This document shows, one piece after another, positions 5,919 through 11,057 of a stretch of DNA of 11,057 nt. Origin of the DNA: Victivallales bacterium (GTDB taxonomy: Bacteria; Verrucomicrobiota; Lentisphaeria; Victivallales; Victivallaceae); NCBI GenBank assembly GCA_019038735.1, contig JAHOYW010000261.1, forward strand, positions 1-11,057, written 5' to 3'. Within the stretch, counting starts at the first letter, position 1. Every line of letters starts with the position of its first letter. The notes under the pieces were generated by a model. The model did not search any database and had not been told where the DNA came from. It saw only the letters and a list, made by a program, of their open reading frames with translations. The position numbers were made by a program, and so were the translations under genes.

Positions 5919-7082
5919 ATGTCGACTGATAATATTTCTTTCAGCTTAACTGCCTGGCATCGTTTTCGCAAAGACAGTTTGGCGATGATTGGCTTGGGCG
6001 GAGTTGTGATGATGTTCGCTTTTGCCCTTTTTGTGCCTTTAATTGCTAATAACCGACCATTTCTGTTCATTGCAGGAGGAGAATTTTCTTTTCCTTTTCT
6101 ACGTTATCTGTTTGCGCCGGACAGCTCTGAAATACTTATTGAACAAGTATTTAACTATATGCTATTATTTTTTATTCCGGCGAGCATGATATACTATTTT
6201 TTCGCAAAACACATTAAAATCCGAAATATCCTGTTAATAGTTTTTGCCCTAGTGCTTTTAGTGCCGTTTTTTTTGACTCAGCGGCGTTTGGATAAAACCT
6301 GCTGGCGTGAGAAAAATTATTCATTTGCTATATTCGCGCCAATTCCTTACGGTCCTTACGAAACTACCGCTGGACATTACGCGAAACCTTCGGCACAGCA
6401 TTTATTTGGCGCGGATCAAACCGGGCGCGATGTTTTAGTGCGTATGCTTTATGGCGCACGAGTGTCCTTGGCGGTAGGTTTATTCGCGACTCTGTTATCA
6501 ATTATCATCGGCACAATAATAGGCATGTGTGTTGGTTATTACCGCGGACGACTGGATTTATTTGTTATGCGTGTGGTAGAAATAATTATGTGTTTCCCGA
6601 CCTTCTTGCTATTGTTGATTTTAATGTCGATGTTGAAAGATAAAGGCTTTGGTCAATCAATTTTGCTGGTGATAATGGTTTTAGGTCTAACCGGCTGGAT
6701 TGGAGTGTGTCGTTTAGTACGCGGCGAGGTTTTAAAACAGCGGATTTTGCCTTACATTGTGAGTTGCGAAGCAAGCGGCGTTCCGGTAGCGCGAATTATG
6801 TTCAGGCATTTACTGCCGAATGTTTCCGGTCCGATTTTAATAAGTTTTACTTTTGGAATTGCCGGTGCGATAATCGCGGAAAGCGGTTTGAGCTTTTTAG
6901 GTTTCGGGGTTCAAGCGCCAACGGCGAGCTGGGGAGCTTTATTGCGTCAAGCTTTTGAGGATCCGCTTCGTTACTGGCATTTGACTTTATGTCCGGGGGC
7001 GGCTTTGTTTATCACGGTCTGCGCGTTTAACTTCACCGGAGAAGGTTTGCGGAAAATATTTGACCCAAAAGCAGTAACATAG
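5919..7082 (+). CDS. ABC transporter permease, YejE/OppC/DppC family
   Basis: Inner-membrane subunit of a peptide/oligopeptide-type ABC importer. The core is unmistakable: HLFGADQTGRDVLVRMLYGA (161-180), the EAA loop EASGVPVARIMFRHLLPN (284-301) that contacts the ATPase, SFLGFGVQAPTASWG, and GLRKIFDPKA at the end. The N-terminus (WHRFRKDSL, then IANNRPFLF) and the C-terminus resemble E. coli YejE. It is 387 residues against about 340 for YejE and 300 for DppC. The extra length is a segment at about 71-120 with two further hydrophobic spans (80-96, 104-119) before the usual core. AAGG lies about 8 nt before the ATG. The partner permease, ATPase and binding protein are not in the window. The insert separates it from nifS, so what originally preceded it is unclear. 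Substrate unknown. Confidence 0.9.
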   Translation: MSTDNISFSLTAWHRFRKDSLAMIGLGGVVMMFAFALFVPLIANNRPFLFIAGGEFSFPFLRYLFAPDSSEILIEQVFNYMLLFFIPASMIYYFFAKHIKIRNILLIVFALVLLVPFFLTQRRLDKTCWREKNYSFAIFAPIPYGPYETTAGHYAKPSAQHLFGADQTGRDVLVRMLYGARVSLAVGLFATLLSIIIGTIIGMCVGYYRGRLDLFVMRVVEIIMCFPTFLLLLILMSMLKDKGFGQSILLVIMVLGLTGWIGVCRLVRGEVLKQRILPYIVSCEASGVPVARIMFRHLLPNVSGPILISFTFGIAGAIIAESGLSFLGFGVQAPTASWGALLRQAFEDPLRYWHLTLCPGAALFITVCAFNFTGEGLRKIFDPKAVT

Positions 7083-7177
7083 GCGAATATTGCGTTCTCC
7101 TAAAAAACGCGAAATCACTTGTGCTTATCTGTTTTGGTGCTATCTTATGCACTTGATAATAATTGGAATATAAATTA

Positions 7178-7726
7178 ATGAATGCATATCAAATATATAC
7201 TACAGCTTTAATCGCCTGCGGACTTGCTTCGCTGTTGTTGGCGTTTTGGGCAGGGCGGATGAACTTAGCGCGTCTTCCTGAATGGGAGAGTTTACCCCGG
7301 AATAAAAATATTGCTGTAATCTTAGTATTTTTGTGCTTATTATGGTGTGTGCCTCAGGCAAAACCTATTGTTTGGGATTGGCTGCTGCCCTGGCTTTACC
7401 CTTTGGTAGTCATTTTCAGTGTTCTCGGTTTCATGTTTCTGGATTATCTGTTTTCGCGCGCGATAGGCGGATTCTTTATTTTGTTGACTTATTATTTTGT
7501 CCATGAAGCTTTCACTTTTCATACTCCGCTAATTGCCTTGTTTGCGATTATGTGCTGGGCTTTGGGTATTATGGGATTGTTCTTTTCCGGCAAACCTCAT
7601 CTCTTTCGCGACTTTATCCGCAAACTGGCAAAGTCGTCGCGAATCCGCTATACGGCTGTGGCTTATTTTGCCGGCTTTGGCGTATTATGCCTGACACTTG
7701 GAATTATTCACGCCTTTCGAGGATAA
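7178..7726 (+). CDS. Six-span integral membrane protein, function unknown
   Basis: 182 residues with hydrophobic segments at about 8-26, 44-60, 68-89, 94-110, 118-137 and 158-178, and basic loops at 141-166 (RDFIRKLAKSSRIR). No catalytic or transport motif is visible and I do not recognise a family. I chose ATG 7178 over the in-frame TTG at 7163: GGA at 7165-7167 is suitably placed for 7178, while nothing precedes 7163. The stop codon is 5 nt before the rsmG start, and the tail of this gene supplies the rsmG Shine-Dalgarno (GAGG). The two are therefore likely co-transcribed and translationally linked. The 95-nt spacer to the permease gene has no convincing terminator and only a weak promoter match. 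Confidence 0.75.
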   Translation: MNAYQIYTTALIACGLASLLLAFWAGRMNLARLPEWESLPRNKNIAVILVFLCLLWCVPQAKPIVWDWLLPWLYPLVVIFSVLGFMFLDYLFSRAIGGFFILLTYYFVHEAFTFHTPLIALFAIMCWALGIMGLFFSGKPHLFRDFIRKLAKSSRIRYTAVAYFAGFGVLCLTLGIIHAFRG

Positions 7727-7731
7727 TAGCT

Positions 7732-8391
7732 ATGATACCCTTTGATTTGAACAAATTTTGCCTAAAGTGTAATGTTCCTGATCCCGCGGATTTTATTTCC
7801 AAAATGACTAGGCTTTATGATGTCCTGCTGAAAACTAACCGGGATGTCAATTTAACGCGTATTCAGTCGGAAGAAGATTACTGGATAAAACATGTGGCTG
7901 ACTCATTAGTTATAGCGCGGTATTTTCCGAAATTGAGTACTAAAGAATTTTCGCTTGCGGATATTGGATGTGGAGCTGGATTTCCATCTCTGGTGCTGGC
8001 GACGGCTTTTAGCAATCTGTGTATAACGGCAATAGATTCGATTGGAAAAAAAACCGCGTTTGTTGAACTTGCGGCGCGCGAATTGAAATTAGATAATTTG
8101 GAAGTAATTACAGGGCGCAGTAAGGAATTGAATAGGAAGGTAGAATATATTGAACGTTTTGATATTGTTACTGCACGCGCGGTAAGTGATTTGCGCACTT
8201 TATTTAAGGAAGCGAGAAAATTTATCAAAGCGGATGGGCAGTTTATTTTCTTTAAGACCCCGGAACAGGCTGCAATTGAGCTGCCGCAGGTAAGTCGGGA
8301 TGCACAAAAATATTCGCTCGCTTGGGAACAGACAGAAATTTTTTCTCTGCCATGTGATTCAGGTAAACGACTTTTTGTTTATTCTGTATGA
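7732..8391 (+). CDS. rsmG: RsmG, 16S rRNA (guanine-527-N7) methyltransferase
   Basis: Methylates N7 of G527 in the 530 loop of 16S rRNA using S-adenosylmethionine; loss gives low-level streptomycin resistance in many bacteria (family knowledge). 219 residues, typical length. Family signatures in order: NLTRI (40-44), WIKHVADSL (51-59), the SAM-binding loop DIGCGAGFP (77-85), acidic D102 followed by KK (106-107), TGRSKE (127-132) and FDIVTARAVSDL (143-154). The ATG at 7732 has GAGG 9 nt upstream and gives the family's normal N-terminus. The same frame stays open back to 7552, but that stretch is the shadow of the preceding membrane protein gene. The gene is not beside mnmG (gidA) or parAB here, unlike the classical arrangement. 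Confidence 0.95.
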   Translation: MIPFDLNKFCLKCNVPDPADFISKMTRLYDVLLKTNRDVNLTRIQSEEDYWIKHVADSLVIARYFPKLSTKEFSLADIGCGAGFPSLVLATAFSNLCITAIDSIGKKTAFVELAARELKLDNLEVITGRSKELNRKVEYIERFDIVTARAVSDLRTLFKEARKFIKADGQFIFFKTPEQAAIELPQVSRDAQKYSLAWEQTEIFSLPCDSGKRLFVYSV

Positions 8392-8431
8392 ACTTTTATA
8401 ATTAGCTCTTTCATTTTTCGGGTTTTTAGTG

Positions 8432-8437
8432 TATAAT
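8432..8437 (+). promoter_or_regulatory. Consensus -10 box before the zinc-ribbon gene
   Basis: A perfect TATAAT, about 30 nt before the ATG at 8468. No good -35 hexamer lies 16-18 nt upstream (at most 3 of 6). Transcription from here would give a leader of about 23 nt containing the AAGG Shine-Dalgarno. Confidence 0.4.
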
Positions 8438-8467
8438 AGTAATATAGAGAAAATTAAGGTAAATAAT

Positions 8468-8701
8468 ATGGAATACGAATTTAAAAAAAATGAAGATGGC
8501 AATATGCGGGTACTTGTTTGTCCACACTGCAACGAGGATTTAATGCATGCTGATATCGAGATTTTTCGCATGTGTCCGTTTTGCGATAAATCGCTTCAGC
8601 AGACTGGAGAGTTGGAAGATTTTATTCTTGAACCCATTGTTCAAAGTTGGGTTGCGAAATATACTGGACAGTATCAAGCTAAAGATATTGTCTATTTTTA
8701 A
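8468..8701 (+). CDS. Small zinc-ribbon protein, function unknown
   Basis: 77 residues. Two CPxC knuckles (C18-P-H-C21 and C36-P-F-C39) are separated by 14 residues, a classic zinc-ribbon spacing, so it very likely binds one zinc ion. The rest is an acidic patch (GELEDFILEPIV) and an aromatic tail (YTGQYQAKDIVYF) with no known motif. The ATG at 8468 is preferred because AAGG stands 8 nt upstream. An earlier in-frame GTG at 8429 overlaps the -10 box and would lie outside the transcript. It stands alone between rsmG and the regulator, with its own promoter. Could be a nucleic-acid or protein-binding accessory factor; nothing in the sequence decides. Confidence 0.75.
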   Translation: MEYEFKKNEDGNMRVLVCPHCNEDLMHADIEIFRMCPFCDKSLQQTGELEDFILEPIVQSWVAKYTGQYQAKDIVYF

Positions 8702-8896
8702 GAAAACGCTTTAGTTATTCTTATATCTGCGAAAAGGACTTGTGTTAAATTTTCCCTTCCTAATAGCTTATGGATAAAACTTGTATTTTTTGGTTTACCT
8801 GTTAGGGAATTCATCTTTTTTACAGCTAAGTAAAGACTGAAAATAATCTGGTTTTACAAAATAAAATACGATTTTTTCAAAAAACAGCTGGCTTTT

Positions 8897-8922
8897 AAGT
8901 AAAAGCTTAAGTATATTTACTT
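8897..8922 (+). promoter_or_regulatory. Possible operator: dyad overlapping the regulator's promoter
   Basis: AAGTAAA (8897-8903), 12 nt, TTTACTT (8916-8922): a perfect 7-bp inverted repeat whose right half overlaps the -35 box. The core contains CTTAAG. A wider TTTTAAG/CTTAAAA pair (8893-8899, 8927-8933) surrounds it. A further AAGTAAA lies upstream at about 8827. A binding site for the downstream helix-turn-helix protein would be the natural reading (inference). Confidence 0.35.
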
Positions 8923-8948
8923 GACGCTTAAAACTTTAAAGATAAAAT
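8921..8948 (+). promoter_or_regulatory. Putative promoter of the XRE/S24 regulator gene
   Basis: TTGACG (8921-8926, 5 of 6), 16-nt spacer, TAAAAT (8943-8948, 5 of 6). The start of transcription would fall at about 8955, only 2-8 nt before the candidate ATGs at 8957 and 8963. The rest of 8702-8920 is AT-rich and otherwise featureless. Confidence 0.55.
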
Positions 8949-8956
8949 AGGCAGGT

Positions 8957-9895
8957 ATGGATATGGCTTCATTAGCATTGAAATCTAAGTTAGGCAAATT
9001 AATAAAAAGTGGTTTACAGGCGGCAGGATTAAGACAGCTTGATTTGGCTGCCCATCTCCACGTTTCCACGTCCGCTGTATCACAAATGCTTAATGGGAAA
9101 ACAGCTCCGGCTACAGTTCATTTAGACAAAATTTTTGAATTATTAAATTGCGGTCGCAATCAAGTCTTTATAATGCGCGACCTCTTAGCCAGGATACGTT
9201 CCGGTATGCACGAACTGCGTTCACCGGTAAATGAGTTTCTCAGGTCTTCCAGGAAGGAATGTGGTTTATCTATGGCGAAGCTGGCTGAATTAAGTAAAAT
9301 TTCTGTTCCTGAACTGCGAATACTGGAGACTTGTTCGACAGTAGCACCATCGAATGAACAGCTAAAATCACTTGTAGGGATTTTAAAATTTGAAGCGGGT
9401 GATATACAGAAATTGATAAGTGATTTGCCTCTCTATGGTTCAGATGGAGTTCAGGAACAAGTTGGTACTTATGGCAATAACAGTACACTTTCTGCTCAAA
9501 TTCCTGTGCTTTCAATTGAAAAAATGCTGAATTTTAATCCAGCATTGGAAGATATTAAAAACTTTGTCTGGCGCAATTACGATAAAGTTATTTCAGTACA
9601 CAACCTGGATGAGTCAATAAATGATGAAGATGTTTTTGCGATTGCTGATTCAGGAGATAGTTTTTTCCCTCCGCTTCCAGGTTCAATAAACTTGATCGTT
9701 GCTCTGAAAAAATTTCCGGAAACAAGTGACACTGTAATTGTAAAAACAAAAAAATGTGATAAGTTACGGCTCAAAAGATTTGTCCTTGACGGCGAAATTG
9801 TATCTTTGAAACCTTTTATCGGTTCTGTTGAGCAGCATGTAGATAAAATTGAATGGGTGCGTAAGGTTTTAAAGGTTACCATAAGTGAGTTGTGA
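8957..9895 (+). CDS. Transcriptional regulator: two XRE helix-turn-helix domains plus LexA/S24-like domain
   Basis: 312 residues from ATG 8957, or 310 from ATG 8963, which has the better-placed AGG. HTH 1 is at 13-65 (LRQLDLAAHLHVSTSAVSQM is a textbook XRE recognition unit). A second, more divergent HTH is at about 94-145 (GLSMAKLAELSKISVPELRI). A polar linker (160-180) leads to AQIPVLS, the usual entry into an S24/LexA-type C-terminal domain. SGDSFFPP gives a candidate catalytic S235 and LRLKRF gives K273, 38 apart as in LexA (37). I see no Ala-Gly or Cys-Gly bond in the linker, so classic self-cleavage is doubtful. Likely a DNA-binding repressor, possibly autoregulated through the dyad at 8897-8922. 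Phage-repressor origin is possible, but there are no phage genes nearby. Confidence 0.85.
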   Translation: MDMASLALKSKLGKLIKSGLQAAGLRQLDLAAHLHVSTSAVSQMLNGKTAPATVHLDKIFELLNCGRNQVFIMRDLLARIRSGMHELRSPVNEFLRSSRKECGLSMAKLAELSKISVPELRILETCSTVAPSNEQLKSLVGILKFEAGDIQKLISDLPLYGSDGVQEQVGTYGNNSTLSAQIPVLSIEKMLNFNPALEDIKNFVWRNYDKVISVHNLDESINDEDVFAIADSGDSFFPPLPGSINLIVALKKFPETSDTVIVKTKKCDKLRLKRFVLDGEIVSLKPFIGSVEQHVDKIEWVRKVLKVTISEL

Positions 9896-9956
9896 TTAGC
9901 TCTTATGTATGGATAAATCAATTTAATTATATTCATAGATGCAAGAGAGATTATTA

Positions 9957-10328
9957 ATGACTGACGAAAAAAACAGCAAAGATCCAGATTCCAAAAAAAC
10001 CGGCAATTCCTGTGGATTCTCCATTGGATGTCTCCTGATTATTGTTGCCGTCGGAGCAGTAGTTTTCTTTATCTTTATAAAACCAGCACTTGAAGATGCC
10101 GGTTATTCCTTTGCTGATTTAAAAGAAAAAATCTTTGATTTCAAAAATCACGCAAGTGATGTTATTGACAAAACTGATAAGATTTATCAAAACGGTAAAG
10201 AAAAAACTACTGAACAGCTTGAGAATCTGGATAAAAAAACTGATGAACAGCTTGATGACCTGAAAGAGTTGGACGATAGCGTCCGGGAAGAACTGAACAA
10301 ATCAGCTCCCAAGCTGATTGAAGATTGA
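9957..10328 (+). CDS. Single-span membrane-anchored coiled-coil protein, function unknown
   Basis: 123 residues. A short hydrophilic N-terminus (1-20) is followed by one strong membrane span (about 21-42, FSIGCLLIIVAVGAVVFFIF) and a soluble, highly charged helical tail (50-123). The tail has an 11-residue repeat (TEQLENLDKK / DEQLDDLKEL at about 85-105), fitting a coiled coil. No cleavage site follows the hydrophobic segment, so it is probably an anchor. Start chosen at 9957 because GAGAG lies 7 nt upstream; the earlier in-frame ATG at 9939 has no ribosome site. It lies 61 nt behind the regulator and converges on the phosphatase gene with 12 nt between stop codons. No family recognised. Confidence 0.7.
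   Translation: MTDEKNSKDPDSKKTGNSCGFSIGCLLIIVAVGAVVFFIFIKPALEDAGYSFADLKEKIFDFKNHASDVIDKTDKIYQNGKEKTTEQLENLDKKTDEQLDDLKELDDSVREELNKSAPKLIED
10300..10319 (+). other. Perfect 8-bp hairpin in the 3' tail of the coiled-coil gene
   Basis: AATCAGCT, loop CCCA, AGCTGATT, inside the last codons of the gene and before the convergent stop codons. No proper U-tract follows on either strand. It could help terminate or protect the mRNA's 3' end, but is not a convincing terminator. Confidence 0.35.
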
Positions 10329-10340
10329 ATTTAATTCTTC

Positions 10341-11057
10341 CTAAAAAGCACAGATGATGCTGATATTATCTTCACCACCGTTAATCAATGCTTCTTTCAT
10401 CAAGGCATTTACCGCGCTTTTCGGAGTATTGCTCTGCTTGAGTATATCTTCTATCCGCTGGATTGGAACATGCATGGATAAACCATCGGAACATAACATG
10501 TAACGTTCATCCGGAGATTTGGTATAAGCACTTATTTGGGGTTCTACACTTTGGTTTGGTCCTATTGATTTGGAAATAATATGTGCAAAAGGATGGGATT
10601 GTGCTTCTTCATTAGTGATGGTCCCTTTCTTTACTAAAGTGGCAACTAGGCTGTGATCCTCAGTTAACTGTTTCAGTTTGTCGTCGTTAAAAACATATAA
10701 ACGACTGTCGCCGGCATGCCCGACAACAACATGAGATGGAGTAAAAACTGCAGCTATAACAGTTGTTCCCATAGGACAGGAAAAGTTTTTGCGTTTGTTT
10801 TGGGAAAAAATATTTTTATTTATTGAACAGATTTCATCGCGCAGAAAATCTTTTATTTTTTGTAGAGATGCCACTTTGCCGATATTCAGAGATTTCCAGC
10901 TTGAGACAAATTGACGACAGCATAGTGAACTGGCAATTTCACCGTTCTCATGCCCGCCAATGCCATCAGCGACCACTGCCATAGAATTTTTTTCTTCCTG
11001 ATAATCTATATAGCAAAAACAGTCTTCATTGCCCTCTCGGACTAGACCGGTATGTGT
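10341..11057 (-). CDS. PP2C-family Ser/Thr protein phosphatase, 5' end beyond the right edge
   Basis: Metal-dependent (Mn/Mg) phosphatase that removes phosphate from Ser/Thr, usually opposing Hanks-type kinases (family knowledge). The minus-strand frame stays open to the edge: 238 residues are visible and probably fewer than 20 are missing. Motifs in order, numbered from the first visible residue: GLVREGNED (4-12), VVADGIGGH (28-36) with metal-binding D31 and G32, MGTTVIAA (96-103), GHAGDSRLYV (113-122), LTEDHSLV (131-138), CSDGLS (189-194) and GGEDNISII (227-235). All key acidic residues are present, so it should be active. An internal ATG at 10982 is not the start, because the NED motif lies upstream of it. 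The protein appears cytosolic, with no extra C-terminal domain. Its promoter and any kinase partner lie outside the window. Confidence 0.95.
   Translation of the reverse strand, partial: THTGLVREGNEDCFCYIDYQEEKNSMAVVADGIGGHENGEIASSLCCRQFVSSWKSLNIGKVASLQKIKDFLRDEICSINKNIFSQNKRKNFSCPMGTTVIAAVFTPSHVVVGHAGDSRLYVFNDDKLKQLTEDHSLVATLVKKGTITNEEAQSHPFAHIISKSIGPNQSVEPQISAYTKSPDERYMLCSDGLSMHVPIQRIEDILKQSNTPKSAVNALMKEALINGGEDNISIICAF

Noticed and set aside
7092..7110. GCGTT/AACGC hairpin after the permease gene as terminator
   Set aside because: Five pairs with a 9-nt loop and no U-tract downstream.
7552..7731. 60-residue N-terminal extension of RsmG
   Set aside because: It overlaps the membrane protein gene in another frame. 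RsmG begins normally at 7732, with a good Shine-Dalgarno and typical length.
8429..8467. GTG start at 8429 for the zinc-ribbon gene
   Set aside because: It overlaps the TATAAT box and lacks a ribosome site; ATG 8468 has AAGG at 8 nt.

Overview
The window comes from a bacterium of moderate to low GC, probably Gram-negative. It carries core housekeeping genes plus one short, clearly foreign insert. Cautious guess: a PVC-group relative such as Lentisphaerota or Kiritimatiellota. The pointers are the secreted 'N-P-x-S-F-E ... GW' protein at the left edge, NIF-type Fe-S assembly used outside nitrogen fixation, and many small lineage-type proteins. No rRNA or other phylogenetic marker was read, so the assignment is weak.

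Left part (1-4725). A secreted protein with an unfinished C-terminus runs leftward off the edge. It is divergent from proS (prolyl-tRNA synthetase). Behind proS is a 94-nt spacer built from heptamer repeats facing each other, then nifU and nifS. These encode the three-domain scaffold and the cysteine desulfurase of a NIF-type Fe-S cluster machine; no nitrogenase genes are visible.

Middle part (4726-5918), the least ordinary segment. It starts with 150-200 nt of inverted and direct repeats, which on the minus strand end in a terminator-like hairpin plus U-tract at the nifS stop codon. Next comes a near-consensus sigma70-type promoter, a 25-codon basic small ORF with a strong Shine-Dalgarno, and, overlapping its stop codon by ATGA, a very AT-rich gene for a DUF3883/PD-(D/E)XK-type nuclease. 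No methyltransferase is present. A 10-nt direct repeat (GAAAAAATAA) brackets the segment. I read this as a small acquired defence-type cassette between nifS and the following permease gene.

Right-centre (5919-8701). A YejE/OppC-like ABC permease stands without its partners. It is followed by a six-span membrane protein of unknown function, rsmG (16S rRNA G527 methyltransferase) directly behind it, and a 77-residue zinc-ribbon protein with its own promoter.

Right end (8702-11057). A regulator with two XRE-type helix-turn-helix domains and a LexA/S24-like C-terminal domain has a promoter overlapped by a dyad. Next is a small membrane-anchored coiled-coil protein. Convergent to it is a PP2C-family Ser/Thr phosphatase whose first residues lie beyond the right edge.
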